This document shows, in pieces, positions 44,058-56,113 of a stretch of DNA of 58,861 nucleotides. The number at the start of each line of letters is the position of its first letter. Position 1 is the first letter of the stretch. The notes beneath the pieces were generated by a model. It worked only from the letters and a program-made list of their open reading frames with translations, had not been told where the DNA came from and searched no databases. Origin of the DNA: Desulfobulbus sp. (GTDB taxonomy: Bacteria; Desulfobacterota; Desulfobulbia; Desulfobulbales; Desulfobulbaceae); NCBI RefSeq assembly GCF_030824455.1, contig NZ_JAVBXR010000008.1:1-58861 (forward strand). The letters run 5' to 3'. The position numbers and the translations under genes are program-made.

Positions 44058-45326
44058 TCACGTGGTGGTTTTGATTTTTTTGATCAAACCCGACGTTGAG
44101 CGGTCATGCTCAAAGGCGATGCGCGCCACCCGACCGCCTGCGGCCTTGACCTCGGCCGCGCCAACAATTTGGTCTTCTTCGTAGTCCGCCCCTTTCACCA
44201 ACACCTCGGGCGCAATGGCGTTGATCAGCCGGATCGGCGTTTCTTCCCCGAACAGCACCACGTAATCGACGCAGCCCAGAGCGGCCAGCACCCGCGCCCG
44301 GTCGGCTTCGCTGTTCAGCGGCCGGCTCGGCCCCTTGAGCAAGCGCACCGAGGCGTCGGTGTTCAATCCTACCACCAGACAGTCTCCGGTGCGGCGGGCC
44401 GCTTCCAGATAGCTGACGTGCCCGGCGTGAAGGATGTCGAAGCAGCCGTTAGTGAAAGCGATGCGGCTGCCTTGACGCCGGATCAGGACCAGCTCGGGGA
44501 GAAGTTGGTCGAGGGTGCGAATTTTGTGTTGATCCGAACGCAGCCAGGGCCGTTCGCCGGCAGGGCAGAAACGGCTGCGTTGTTCGTCAACAGCGGCGTT
44601 GTCAAGCGCGCAACCAATCACCGTCGGCTCGGTTCCGGCCTGCTGCACAACTCCGCCGTCTGGGCCGACGATCATCGAGTGCCCGGCCATCTCCATCGAC
44701 CCCGTCAGGCCGCAGCCGTTGGCCGCCGCCACATAGCATTGATTTTCGATGGCCCGCGCCCGCAACAGGGTTTGCCAGTGATCGAGCCGGCTGAGCGGCC
44801 ACTGGGCCGACACCGCCAGCAACCGCCCGCCGGCAAAGGCCTGCCACCGGGCGAGTTCAGGAAAGCGGAGATCGTAACAGACCAGAGCAGCCAGCGGACC
44901 GTGGGGGGTGGGCATCGGCGGCGCCGCCTGCCCGGGTTGATAATGCCGATCTTCCTGCCAGAAGGCAAAGAGATGCTGCTTGGCAACGGAGCCGATCAGG
45001 CCCTCCGGGCCAACCACAAACAGGGTATTGAACGGCAGGCCGCCGTCTGCAGGCGCCTGAATGAGCGAACCGGCGAGAAAGGCCCGGTGCCGTAGCGCCA
45101 TCCGCTGCATGGCGGCAAGGATGGTTGGCGTTTGCCGCCCCAGTTCCGCCGTGCGCGGATAGTCAAAACCCGTGGCCCACATCTCGGGCAGCAGCAGCAG
45201 GGTCTCCGGGGCAGGGCGATAGTGCTCGATCAGCGCTTCCACCTGGACAATATTGCGCTCCACCTCGCCAAGGACAATGGGGAACTGCACACAGGCAACA
45301 GCGGGAAACAGTTGCGGCGTGTTCAT
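44058..45326 (-). CDS. Fusion of a nitrilase-family amidase with an RfaE2-type heptose-phosphate nucleotidyltransferase
   Basis: 422 residues from the ATG at 45326, which overlaps the stop of the HEAT gene by four bases. Residues 1-265 are a carbon-nitrogen hydrolase with the full Glu-Lys-Cys triad: E48 in LLLLPEM, K116 in SVAKQHLF and C150 in ALVCYDLRFPEL. This resembles omega-amidase/Nit2-type enzymes. Residues 285-422 are a cytidylyltransferase-like domain with FTNGCFDILHAGH (HxGH, H300/H303), VVGLNTDASVRLLKG and a C-terminal RSTSGLIKKI, closely matching the C-terminal half of HldE, which makes ADP-heptose for LPS. The join shows no stop or shift. I know no pathway link between the two activities. 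Confidence 0.85.
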   Translation of the reverse strand: MNTPQLFPAVACVQFPIVLGEVERNIVQVEALIEHYRPAPETLLLLPEMWATGFDYPRTAELGRQTPTILAAMQRMALRHRAFLAGSLIQAPADGGLPFNTLFVVGPEGLIGSVAKQHLFAFWQEDRHYQPGQAAPPMPTPHGPLAALVCYDLRFPELARWQAFAGGRLLAVSAQWPLSRLDHWQTLLRARAIENQCYVAAANGCGLTGSMEMAGHSMIVGPDGGVVQQAGTEPTVIGCALDNAAVDEQRSRFCPAGERPWLRSDQHKIRTLDQLLPELVLIRRQGSRIAFTNGCFDILHAGHVSYLEAARRTGDCLVVGLNTDASVRLLKGPSRPLNSEADRARVLAALGCVDYVVLFGEETPIRLINAIAPEVLVKGADYEEDQIVGAAEVKAAGGRVARIAFEHDRSTSGLIKKIKTTT

Positions 45327-46027
45327 CCCTGGATCGCCTCCAGGGCCGATTGCGCCAAAGCGGCCACGGTTGTGGGGGCCAGGTCGCCTTCGCGGTAGAG
45401 GCTCAACCCGGCCGCATCCTCGGTCAACCCGCGCAGCAGGGGTTCGGCAATCGTCAACCTGAGATTGCCGCAGGCCAGGGCAGCCAGTCCGCGCGTCTCC
45501 GCGTCCGTCGACTTCAGATAAGGCACAATGTCGTTGCCCGCGCCCCGCTCCAGCAGCAGTTGCGGCCGGCATTCGCTCAAACGGGCGACGCCCCAGAGCA
45601 GGCCGCGCTGCAGCAGGGGATGCTCGATATAATTGCCGTCCTGGCAAATCTCCTCGCCGTCTTCCCGCATATACGAAATCAACATATGGACATACTCGTC
45701 GGCCAAACCGGCGTGGCGACACATGACCTCGGCCATCGACTCGGGCGCGCCCCAGCCGATGCCGCCGGACTCGTCGTTAAGGCTCCACAGAAAGCGCCGC
45801 ATCACAATCCGCGCCTCCTCCATCTCGGTTGCAGCCAGCCGCGCCACCGCATCGCCCATACAGGAAACCGCCCGCCAGCGCAGAATCGGCTCTTCCCGGC
45901 AGATCGCCGAGAAGAGGGCGTTGACCGCATCCTTGGGAGGAAGCGCGCGCAATTCTTCCAGGCAATGCCCCAGGTCCTGTCTACGCAATAACTCCAGGAC
46001 CTGGCGTTTGATGGCGCGACTGCTCAT
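45323..46027 (-). CDS. HEAT-like repeat protein of the DVU0298 type
   Basis: 234 residues from the ATG at 46027 (MSSRAIKRQVLELLRRQDL). The protein is all helical, with repeated units such as EPILRWRAVSCMGDAVARLA and TRGLAALACGNLRL that read as HEAT/PBS-lyase-like repeats. Between them is a conserved-looking insert, LWSLNDESGGIGWGAPESMAE, which I associate with the DVU0298 family of sulfate-reducing deltaproteobacteria. Its function is unknown; a protein-protein scaffold is likely. It is translationally coupled (ATGA) to the fusion enzyme downstream. Confidence 0.75.
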   Translation of the reverse strand: MSSRAIKRQVLELLRRQDLGHCLEELRALPPKDAVNALFSAICREEPILRWRAVSCMGDAVARLAATEMEEARIVMRRFLWSLNDESGGIGWGAPESMAEVMCRHAGLADEYVHMLISYMREDGEEICQDGNYIEHPLLQRGLLWGVARLSECRPQLLLERGAGNDIVPYLKSTDAETRGLAALACGNLRLTIAEPLLRGLTEDAAGLSLYREGDLAPTTVAALAQSALEAIQG

Positions 46028-46058
46028 GCCGCTCTCCGTTGTGTCTGCCCGACGCCGA

Positions 46059-46574
46059 TCAGGTTGCCGGAGTCGCGGGCATGGTGAAGACCCGCTTGCC
46101 CAGCTCCGCATCCATCATGAACAGGCCGGAGGGGTTGTCCTGGATCAGTTTGAGCTTTTCAACCACCTCGGCAACGCTGGCCTCTTCCTCGACCTGCTCG
46201 GAGACAAACCACTGCAGGAAGTTGTTGGTGGCGTGATCCTTTTCGCTGATCGCCAAATCAACCAGATTGTTGATCAGATCGGTGACGTGCTCTTCGTGCT
46301 TCTGGATCGCCAGAAAGGCGGCCAACGGCGAATCCCAGGCCGACTCGGGCTTGGCGATGGCCTCCAGGGTGACCTTGCCGCCGCGCTCATTGACGAATCC
46401 ATAAAATTTCATGCCGTGCATCAGTTCTTCCTGGACCTGCGCCCGCATCCAGGCGGCAAAACCGCTGAGGCTGATCGATTGAAAATAGGACTCCATTGAC
46501 AGGTAGAGGTAGGATGAAAACATTTCTGCATTTATCTGATCGTTCAGCGCCTTCAGCATCTTTTTCTTCAACAT
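46059..46574 (-). CDS. ftnA: Ferritin
   Basis: 171 residues from the ATG at 46574 (AAAGGAG upstream); the longer frame is unsupported. The four-helix ferritin fold starts MLKKKMLKALNDQINAEMFS, with ferroxidase ligands visible as the Glu in NAEM, the E..H pair of QVQEELMHGMKFYGFVNERGG, and Glu/Gln residues in LQWFVSEQVEEEAS. It is non-heme bacterial ferritin, storing iron in a 24-mer cytosolic shell and limiting Fenton chemistry. The gene is 32 bases from the HEAT gene on the same strand and divergent from the SDR gene. Confidence 0.92.
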   Translation of the reverse strand: MLKKKMLKALNDQINAEMFSSYLYLSMESYFQSISLSGFAAWMRAQVQEELMHGMKFYGFVNERGGKVTLEAIAKPESAWDSPLAAFLAIQKHEEHVTDLINNLVDLAISEKDHATNNFLQWFVSEQVEEEASVAEVVEKLKLIQDNPSGLFMMDAELGKRVFTMPATPAT

Positions 46575-46740
46575 GGTGTGCTCCTTTGGGGGACAAGTTG
46601 TTTTGACAGAGGGATTGCCGTCGCGATTGACAGTGGTAGGATTATAAGCACAACCATGAGGAATTCCAGGCTGTTCTGGAAAAATGTTGTTTTTTAAAAG
46701 CAAACCTGTTTCCCTTAAGGGATTGCAGGAGGATAAAACC

Positions 46741-47496
46741 ATGCAGAAAACCATTCTTATTACCGGCGCCACCTCGGGTTTTGGCAAGGCGTGCGCCGAG
46801 CGTTTCGCCGCCGAAGGTTGGCGGCTGATTGTCACCGGCAGGCGCGCGGATCGACTTAAAGAACTGACCACGCAACTGCGCGACACGCCCGTTCATGCGG
46901 TGGAACTGGACGTCCGCGACCTGGGGGCGGTGGAGGCCATGGTCCGCGATCTGCCCGAAGGATTTCGGGACGTTGACGTTCTGGTCAACAACGCCGGCCT
47001 CGCCCTTGGCCTGCAAGGGGCGCAGGAGGCCAGCCTCCAGGACTGGGAAACCATGATCGACACCAACATCAAGGGGTTGTGCTACCTGACCCGATGCCTG
47101 CTGCCCGTCATGGTGGCGCGCAACCAGGGCCACATCGTCAACATGGGCTCGATCGCCGGCAATTACCCCTACCCGGGCGGCAACGTCTACGGGGCGACCA
47201 AGGCCTTTGTCAAACAATTCTCCCGCAACCTGCTCACCGACCTGACCCACACCAAAATCCGGGTGACCAACATCGAGCCGGGCCTGTCGGAGAGCGAATT
47301 TTCCGTCGTCCGTTTCCATGGCGACAGGGACAAGGCCGACGCGGTGTACCAAGGAACCCAGCCGCTGACCCCGCCCGACATCGCCGAGATCGTCCATTGG
47401 GTGACCAGCGTGCCCCCGCACGTCAACATCTGCACGGTCGAGGTCATGCCGGTCTGCCAGAGCTGCGGGCCCCTGGCCATCCACCGAGAAGCCTAA
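46741..47496 (+). CDS. Short-chain dehydrogenase/reductase, YdfG-like
   Basis: 251 residues starting at ATG 46741 after GGAGGA. It has a classical [19 protein letters not shown] (cofactor glycine motif), Arg residues at the end of strand 2 (TGRRADRL) favouring [15 protein letters not shown], and the catalytic Ser in MGSIAG with YGATKAF (Tyr and Lys). Overall it is closest to E. coli YdfG, a dehydrogenase of 3-hydroxy acids such as serine, L-allo-threonine and 3-hydroxypropionate. It lies 14 bases before fabB. A 3-oxoacyl-ACP reductase role is conceivable from that pairing, but the sequence favours YdfG. Confidence 0.88.
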   Translation: MQKTILITGATSGFGKACAERFAAEGWRLIVTGRRADRLKELTTQLRDTPVHAVELDVRDLGAVEAMVRDLPEGFRDVDVLVNNAGLALGLQGAQEASLQDWETMIDTNIKGLCYLTRCLLPVMVARNQGHIVNMGSIAGNYPYPGGNVYGATKAFVKQFSRNLLTDLTHTKIRVTNIEPGLSESEFSVVRFHGDRDKADAVYQGTQPLTPPDIAEIVHWVTSVPPHVNICTVEVMPVCQSCGPLAIHREA

Positions 47497-47510
47497 TCGC
47501 GGAGAAATCA

Positions 47511-48719
47511 ATGCGACGAGTTGTGATCACAGGCATGGGCATTGTCTCGCCTCTGGGCGACACTGCGGGCGAGGTTCTGGACTCCCTGCAGGCGGGACGT
47601 TCCGGCATCCGTTTTTATGAGCCGTATCGGGAAATCGGGCTGCGCTCGCACCTCGGCGGTTTCACCCAGGTGAATTTGAAAGAGCAGATCGACAAGAAAA
47701 GTCTGCGTTTCATGGGCAACGCCGCCGCCTACGCCACCATCGCCATGCAGCAGGCCGTCGCCGATTCTGGACTGGCGTCAGATGAGGTGTCTCACCCACG
47801 CACCGGCTTGATCATCGGCTCCGGCGGCACTTCGGCGGAAAACGTGGTTGCCGCCGCCGACACCATGCGGGAGAAGGGTCTCAAGCGCCTCAGCCCGTTC
47901 ATGGTGCCGCGCACCATGAGCAGCACGGTCTCGGCCTGTTTGACCAGCACCTTTCACATCAAAGGACTGTGCTACTCGATCTCCTCGGCCTGCGCCACTG
48001 GCTCGCACTGTATCGGCGCTGCGGTGGAGCAGATTCAGATGGGCAAGCAGGACATTGTCTTTGCCGGCGGCTCCGATGAGGAACACTGGAGCCAAACCGC
48101 CATGTTCGACGCCATGGGCGCCCTCTCGACCCGCTACAACGACGCGCCGGAGCGGGCGTCGCGCCCTTACGACCGCAACCGCGACGGCTTTGTTGTGGCC
48201 AACGGCGGCGGCATTGTGGTGTTGGAAGAGTACGAACGGGCCAAAAAACGCGGGGCCAAGATCTACGGCGAGGTGGTCGGCTACGGGGCCACCGCCGACG
48301 GCTACGAGATGGTCACGCCGTCGGGCGAGGGAGCAGTGCGCTGCATCCGCTTGGCGCTGGAAACGGCGGCCGGGCCGGTCGATTACATCAACGCCCACGG
48401 CACCTCAACCCCCATCGGCGACATCGTCGAATTGCGCGCCATCCGCGAGGTGTTCGGCGAAAACAATCCGCCGATCAGCTCAACCAAATCGCTCTCTGGC
48501 CACAGCCTGGGCGCCGCCGGGGTGCACGAGGCCATTTACTGCCTGTTGATGCTCAACAATCATTTCATTGCCGGCTCGGCCAACATTGAAGAATTGGATT
48601 CGGAGGCGGTGGGCATGCACATCGTCGAGGCCAACCGGGAAGCTGATCTCACCACGGTGATGAGCAACAGCTACGGGTTTGGCGGGACGAATGCTTGTTT
48701 GATTTTTCGGAAGATCTGA
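47511..48719 (+). CDS. fabB: Beta-ketoacyl-ACP synthase I
   Basis: 402 residues. The sequence follows FabB closely: [16 protein letters not shown] at the start, then [20 protein letters not shown] with the active-site Cys161, [11 protein letters not shown] with His296 and SGHSLGAAG with His331, the Cys-His-His triad of elongating condensing enzymes, and a final [11 protein letters not shown]. It extends acyl-ACP with malonyl-ACP and, in FabB-type members, is tied to unsaturated fatty-acid synthesis (FabA partner not in the window). It follows the SDR gene by 14 bases and is closed by a terminator at 48772. Confidence 0.93.
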   Translation: MRRVVITGMGIVSPLGDTAGEVLDSLQAGRSGIRFYEPYREIGLRSHLGGFTQVNLKEQIDKKSLRFMGNAAAYATIAMQQAVADSGLASDEVSHPRTGLIIGSGGTSAENVVAAADTMREKGLKRLSPFMVPRTMSSTVSACLTSTFHIKGLCYSISSACATGSHCIGAAVEQIQMGKQDIVFAGGSDEEHWSQTAMFDAMGALSTRYNDAPERASRPYDRNRDGFVVANGGGIVVLEEYERAKKRGAKIYGEVVGYGATADGYEMVTPSGEGAVRCIRLALETAAGPVDYINAHGTSTPIGDIVELRAIREVFGENNPPISSTKSLSGHSLGAAGVHEAIYCLLMLNNHFIAGSANIEELDSEAVGMHIVEANREADLTTVMSNSYGFGGTNACLIFRKI

Positions 48720-48771
48720 ATTTTTCCTTCTGCAGGTAAGCACTGCTGAGGGCTCCCGCCATTTTCCCCCT

Positions 48772-48806
48772 GACAGCCTCCCGCTCTTTGGCGGGGAGGC
48801 TGTCGG
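48772..48806 (+). terminator. Rho-independent terminator after fabB
   Basis: A GACAGCCTCCCGC / GCGGGGAGGCTGTC stem with a CTCTTTG-type loop, followed by GGTTTA; the T-run is short, but the stem is strong. Confidence 0.7.
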
Positions 48807-48899
48807 TTTAAAAAATGTGCGTTTTCGACAAGTTGTGCTACAGTGACGTCCTGATCCCGTCTTCGGTGAGAAACTGTTCGCTACCTAGGAGAAACGCGC

Positions 48900-50903
48900 A
48901 TGACACCCCGCGAACCCACAGACGAATCATCAATATCTGAGCACCCGCCCCTGGTTGATGCCCAAGGCCGTCCGTTACCATCCACCTCTCCCGCCAAGCG
49001 CCGATCCTCCTGGAAAGTCTTTTGGGGAGAAATTCGGGATGAGTACGGCCCACGATGGATTCGGCTCATCCCCCAACCATTCCGTTGGTTTGCCTTTGTA
49101 CTGGTCGTCAGCATTCCCTTGGCCTGGAGCTCTTCCGATCATTGGTGGCCGTGGGTGCAACAGCAGTATCGTCACATTGTTCCCTCTCCACAACCCCCTC
49201 TGCCCCAAGCCAAACAGTTTGCCATTGCCATTGCCCGCCTGGAAAAGGATACCAACGACGATCTGCGCGACCTGCTGGTGGAGGGGCTGCGGGGCTTGCC
49301 CGGAGTCCAGGTGCTGCTCTTTAACCGCGCAACCGGCCTGCGTGTGGCCAGCGATCCAAGGGAAGAGGAGTTCCGCATCCAGCGGCAGGCGCAAGGTTGG
49401 CTGCAGGAAAGTCAAGCGGACCTCCTTCTTTGGGGGCAGGTTCTGCCGGCTACAGCTGGCAAGGAGCGCATGGTCCGGCTCTTTTTCACCGGTCGGGATA
49501 CCGACCACCAGGAAACCCTTCGCCTGGAGGCGGGCCAGGCCATCGAACTCCCGGTTGCAGCCCGTGCCCCCCTGGAGGCTATGGTGCGCACTCAGGTGTT
49601 GGCCCGTTTGGGTGGCTTTTCCGACAGCCAGCCGGTGGGCCGTGCCCTGCGCGCCGAAATCGACCGGTTGGCGGTCATGGTGCGGGACTGGCCTTTTGGC
49701 CAATCCCGGTTTTTTCTGCATCTGGCTTTGGCGGATGCCTGGCAGACCGTGGGGAACCAAATGGGGGAAGACGCATCCTTGAAGAAGGCAATAAAGGCCT
49801 ACCAAGAGGCGCTGGCGGGAGCACCCCGTGCGACTGAACCGGTGCACTGGGCGTTAACCCAGAACAACCTCGGCAATGCGTTGCGGATCTTGGGCGAGCG
49901 CGAGAGCGGCACGACTCGTTTGGAGGAGTCGGTGGCGGCCTATCGACTGGCCCTGGAAGAGCGTACGCGAGAGCGGGTACCGCTGGATTGGGCAATGGCC
50001 CAGAGCAACCTCGGCACTGCGCTTGCGAGTTTAGGTAAACGCGAGAGCGGCACGACTCATTTGGAGGAGTCGGTAACAGCCTTTCGTCTGGCCCTGGAGG
50101 AGCGAACGCGTGAACGGGTACCGCTGGATTGGGCGGGGACACAGAACAACTTCGGCAATGCGCTTAAGACGTTAGGCGAGCGCGAGAGCGGCACGACTCG
50201 TTTGCAGGAGTCGATTGAGGCCTACCGCCTAGCCCTGGAAGAGTGTACGCGTGAGCGGGTGCCGCTGGATTGGGCGGGGACGCAGAACAACCTCGGCAAT
50301 GCGCTTCAGACGTTAGGCGAGCGCGAGAGCGGGACGACCCGCTTGCAGGAGTCGGTAGCGTCCTATCGTCTGGCCCTGGAGGAGCGAACGCGTGAACGGG
50401 TACCGCTGGACTGGGCGACGACCCAGAACAACCTCGGCAATGCGCTTCAGACGTTAGGCGACCGCGAGAGCGGGACGACACGCTTGCAGGAGTCGGTGGC
50501 GGCCTTTCGTCTGGCCCTGGAGGAGCGAACGCGTGAACGGGTACCGCTGGACTGGGCGACGACCCAGAACAACCTCGGCAATGCGCTTCAGATGTTAGGC
50601 GAGCGCGAGAGCGGGACGACACGTTTGCAGGAGTCGGTAGCGTCCTATCGTCTGGCCTTGGAAGAACGGACGCGTGAACGGGTACCGCTGGATTGGGCGG
50701 GGACACAGAACAACCTCGGCATTGCGCTTGCGATATTGGGCGAGCGCGAGAGCGACACGACACGCTTGCAGGAGTCGGTGGCGGCCTTTCGTCTGGCCCT
50801 GGCTGTGTTCGAGGCAGGCCAGGCTGCATCTTATGTGGAAACAACTCAGAGGAACTTGGAGCAGGTTCTGGAACTCATCACAAAACGGGCTCCCCAACGG
50901 TAA
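48900..50903 (+). CDS. Membrane-anchored TPR protein with seven near-identical 47-residue repeats
   Basis: 667 residues; ATG at 48900 after AGGAG. Residues 1-60 are cytoplasmic and polar, and residues about 62-78 (WFAFVLVVSIPLAW) are a membrane anchor. Next comes a domain (about 105-260) with FAIAIARLEKDTNDDLRDLL, a VQVLLFNRAT strand and ADLLLWGQV, resembling the TolB-N/FlgO-like domain of adenylate-cyclase-linked TPR proteins. From residue 317 a 47-residue unit, WA.TQNNLGNAL..LGERES followed by GTTRLQESV and LALEERTRERVPLD, repeats seven times. It reads as a TPR variant giving a superhelical scaffold. Function unknown. It is monocistronic, between terminators and a REP-like repeat. Confidence 0.8.
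   Translation: MTPREPTDESSISEHPPLVDAQGRPLPSTSPAKRRSSWKVFWGEIRDEYGPRWIRLIPQPFRWFAFVLVVSIPLAWSSSDHWWPWVQQQYRHIVPSPQPPLPQAKQFAIAIARLEKDTNDDLRDLLVEGLRGLPGVQVLLFNRATGLRVASDPREEEFRIQRQAQGWLQESQADLLLWGQVLPATAGKERMVRLFFTGRDTDHQETLRLEAGQAIELPVAARAPLEAMVRTQVLARLGGFSDSQPVGRALRAEIDRLAVMVRDWPFGQSRFFLHLALADAWQTVGNQMGEDASLKKAIKAYQEALAGAPRATEPVHWALTQNNLGNALRILGERESGTTRLEESVAAYRLALEERTRERVPLDWAMAQSNLGTALASLGKRESGTTHLEESVTAFRLALEERTRERVPLDWAGTQNNFGNALKTLGERESGTTRLQESIEAYRLALEECTRERVPLDWAGTQNNLGNALQTLGERESGTTRLQESVASYRLALEERTRERVPLDWATTQNNLGNALQTLGDRESGTTRLQESVAAFRLALEERTRERVPLDWATTQNNLGNALQMLGERESGTTRLQESVASYRLALEERTRERVPLDWAGTQNNLGIALAILGERESDTTRLQESVAAFRLALAVFEAGQAASYVETTQRNLEQVLELITKRAPQR
49848..50834 (+). 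repeat. 141-bp tandem repeats encoding TPR units
   Basis: Seven units start at 49848, 49989, 50130, 50271, 50412, 50553 and 50694, each beginning with the TGG of a DWA motif. Units 3-7 are almost identical at the DNA level, including synonymous sites, which points to recent duplication or gene conversion. Confidence 0.92.
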
Positions 50904-50956
50904 ACGAAAGGGAAAACGGGACAGCCCCCAGTTGTTTACCAATTTTTTGTTGAACA

Positions 50957-51022
50957 TCGCGGGTATGGCCCGCTTCTACACCTTCGATGGGCCATGAATG
51001 TGGAGCGGGCCATGCCCGCGAA
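50957..51022. repeat. REP-like inverted repeat
   Basis: Two 24-base arms (TCGCGGGTATGGCCCGCTTC... and the near-complement ending GGGCCATGCCCGCGAA) with an 18-base loop. It resembles the GCGGGC...GCCCGC REP sequences known from pseudomonads and other proteobacteria. It lies between the TPR gene and a small membrane-protein gene. Confidence 0.8.
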
Positions 51023-51118
51023 CACCTCGTGGACCACAAGACAAGCCCTCTCATCCCGGCCACGGGTAGGTCATTTTCGCCTTTTGACACCGCAAGGCGG
51101 GCTGCTTATTATCTCCAC

Positions 51119-51397
51119 ATGAAAAAGCAGAAAAGCCGTTTCGACATCGGTGTGTATCTGTTTTACGGCGTTGCCATTGCTGGCCTGTTTGCCGCCCTGT
51201 GGCGGGCGACCGACTTCTTCACCGCGGTTGCCGCAGTCCAGTTCTTTGGCCCGATCATCATCCTGCTCTGCATCGGACCCAGCATGTTCTGTGGAGAGCT
51301 GATCGACGCCGTGGCCAAGCTGTGGACCGAGTGGTTCAAGCACGAGGAACCACCGGACACCCCGGCCACCGGAGACCACGCCCACACCACCGCCTGA
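51119..51397 (+). CDS. Small inner-membrane protein, 92 aa
   Basis: I start at ATG 51119; the in-frame extension upstream overlaps the REP-like repeat. After a basic MKKQKSRFD start come two hydrophobic helices (IGVYLFYGVAIAGLFAALW and FFGPIIILLCIGPSMFCG) joined by a short loop. A soluble tail contains KLWTEWFKHEEPPDTPA and His residues. No family is recognised. No ribosome site is strong. It may be transcribed on its own, facing the convergent secB gene. Confidence 0.55.
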   Translation: MKKQKSRFDIGVYLFYGVAIAGLFAALWRATDFFTAVAAVQFFGPIIILLCIGPSMFCGELIDAVAKLWTEWFKHEEPPDTPATGDHAHTTA

Positions 51398-51589
51398 GCC
51401 TCAACGACCGGCACGGTCAATTGATGACAGGCGCCCCGCCCGGCGGGACAGAAGAGTCTCGTCGTCCTGCCCATACCCGCCAACCCCCTGTGATCCAACA
51501 AGAATTCCAACAGATCAATACCATCAGCTCGAAAGACTGAATAGGGAAAGCTGCTGATGTTGCCACGGACGTGTTGGTCTGTTGCGAAA

Positions 51590-51624
51590 TGAAAAACAAA
51601 AGGGCAACGGAAACCGTTGCCCTT
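51590..51624 (-). terminator. Rho-independent terminator of secB
   Basis: Minus strand: AAGGGCAACGG, loop TTT, CCGTTGCCCTT, then TTGTTTTTC. It has an 11-bp perfect stem and lies about 35 bases after the secB stop codon. Confidence 0.9.
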
Positions 51625-51660
51625 GTTCATTGGATGCGTTCGGCCTGATTCAGCCTGGCA

Positions 51661-52125
51661 TCACGAATCCTTCTGCTGGCGCTGGGCGTTGTCATACAGA
51701 GCAATAAAGTTGATCGGCTCCATCAAAAACGGCATGAAGCCGCCGTCGACTGCGGCCTGGCAGACGATCTGACGGGTGAAGGGGAAGAGCATCAGGGGGC
51801 AGTCGACCGCCAGGACGCGGGCATGGTGCTCCTGGGGGATGTTCTTCATCAGGAACACCGCAGCGTGCTCGATCTCGACAATGAACATCACCGAATCTTC
51901 GTTGTTTTTATCCAACACCTTGGCGGTGATGGCGATGGAAACCTCGCTGTGGTCGTCATCGAGCTTCTGGTTTTTCAGTTGCAGGTTGAAATCCACTTTG
52001 GGGTCCTGATTTCTTGCCAAAAACACCTTGGGCGCATTGGGGCTTTCAAAGGAGAAATCCTTGATGAACATCTTCTGCATGCGGAAAATCGGGAGATCCT
52101 GCTGGTCCGGGGTCTGATCTGCCAT
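51661..52125 (-). CDS. secB: Protein-export chaperone SecB
   Basis: 154 residues from the ATG at 52125 (AAGGATA upstream), normal SecB length. Landmarks are FRMQKMFIKDFSFESPNAP at the N-terminus, strands with VDFNLQLKNQKLD, EVSIAITAKV and FIVEIEHAAVF, and the end CPLMLFPFTRQIVCQAAVDG with FMPFLMEPINFIALY. The tetramer keeps preproteins unfolded and delivers them to SecA. SecB is unusual outside alpha-, beta- and gammaproteobacteria but does occur in some deltaproteobacterial lineages, so this gene is a useful lineage marker. It has its own terminator. Confidence 0.94.
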   Translation of the reverse strand: MADQTPDQQDLPIFRMQKMFIKDFSFESPNAPKVFLARNQDPKVDFNLQLKNQKLDDDHSEVSIAITAKVLDKNNEDSVMFIVEIEHAAVFLMKNIPQEHHARVLAVDCPLMLFPFTRQIVCQAAVDGGFMPFLMEPINFIALYDNAQRQQKDS

Positions 52126-52241
52126 GTTGTATCCTTGTGGTCTAAGTCAATAAAAACCGGCGAACGCGGATGATCGCCGGCAAGTTGTTGGTCGCCCGCA
52201 TGGTAACAGGCGACGCTCTGCAAACACAATCAAAAAACCGT

Positions 52242-55079
<2,838 letters not shown>

Positions 55080-55237
55080 AAACTCTGGCTCTGAAAGGGA
55101 AAGGACGTGCCGCCCGGATTGCTTGTCGCTGCGCGTGAGCGCGAGACAATTTCGTTTACCCTGGCCCCGGCCTGTGGTAGATTGCCGCATAATTGTAGCC
55201 ATGATCCCTTAACAATCAATACCGTAAAGATTTCGCC

Positions 55238-56113
55238 ATGTATTTTCAGGACATCATTGCCACCTTGAACAGCTACTGGGCCTCTGCGGGCTGCGTCGTC
55301 ATGCAATCCTACGATATGGAAGTCGGCGCCGGCACCTTTCATCCCGCCACCCTGCTCCGCGCTCTAGGGCCCGAGCCCTGGAAAGCCGCCTACGTTCAAC
55401 CCTCGCGCCGCCCCACCGACGGCCGCTACGGCGAAAATCCCAACCGGCTGCAGCACTACTACCAATATCAGGTGGTGATCAAGCCTTCGCCCAAGGACGT
55501 GCAGGCCATGTACCTGGAGAGCCTGGAAAAATTCGGCCTCAACCTCCTTGAGCACGACATCCGCTTTGTCGAGGACGACTGGGAGTCGCCCACCCTCGGG
55601 GCCTGGGGCCTGGGCTGGGAGGTCTGGCTGGACGGCATGGAAATCACCCAGTTCACCTATTTTCAGCAGGCCGGCTCCATTGATCTCAAGCCGATCACGG
55701 TGGAAATCACCTACGGCCTGGAGCGGATCGCAATGTATCTGCAGAAGGTGGATTCGGTGTATGACATCGCCTGGAACAAGAACGTCACCTACGGCGAGAT
55801 TTTTCATCAGGCGGAAAAAGAATTCTCGGCCTTCAACTTCGAAGAGGCCAATGTCGCCGACCTGACCGTGGCCTTCGACAATTACGAGCGCGAAGCCCTC
55901 AAGTTGGTCGAGAAAAATCTGATCCTGCCGGGCTACGACTACTGCCTCAAATGCTCGCACACCTTTAACCTGCTCGATGCCCGCAAGGCCATCAGCGTTG
56001 CTGAACGCACACGCTATATCGGCAGGATACGCAACATCGCGCGCCAGGTCGCCCAACACTACGTGGAGCAGCGCGCGGCCATGGGACACCCCCTGCTCAA
56101 GGAAACAGTCTAA
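55238..56113 (+). CDS. glyQ: Glycyl-tRNA synthetase alpha subunit
   Basis: 291 residues, full length. It starts [20 protein letters not shown] and holds class II motifs: motif 1 around [11 protein letters not shown], motif 2 with [20 protein letters not shown], motif 3 with [12 protein letters not shown], and a C-terminal [18 protein letters not shown]. It forms the catalytic core of the alpha2beta2 enzyme that charges tRNA-Gly. The beta subunit gene glyS, normally directly downstream, is absent from the following 2.7 kb and from the window. Only a weak ribosome site precedes the ATG. Confidence 0.95.
   Translation: MYFQDIIATLNSYWASAGCVVMQSYDMEVGAGTFHPATLLRALGPEPWKAAYVQPSRRPTDGRYGENPNRLQHYYQYQVVIKPSPKDVQAMYLESLEKFGLNLLEHDIRFVEDDWESPTLGAWGLGWEVWLDGMEITQFTYFQQAGSIDLKPITVEITYGLERIAMYLQKVDSVYDIAWNKNVTYGEIFHQAEKEFSAFNFEEANVADLTVAFDNYEREALKLVEKNLILPGYDYCLKCSHTFNLLDARKAISVAERTRYIGRIRNIARQVAQHYVEQRAAMGHPLLKETV

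Noticed and set aside
50164-50844. Long open frame of 226 codons on the strand opposite the TPR repeats
   Set aside because: It is the antisense shadow of the repeat array: periodicity of the repeat keeps stops out of that frame, and the product is a Pro/Arg/Ser-rich string without a ribosome site.
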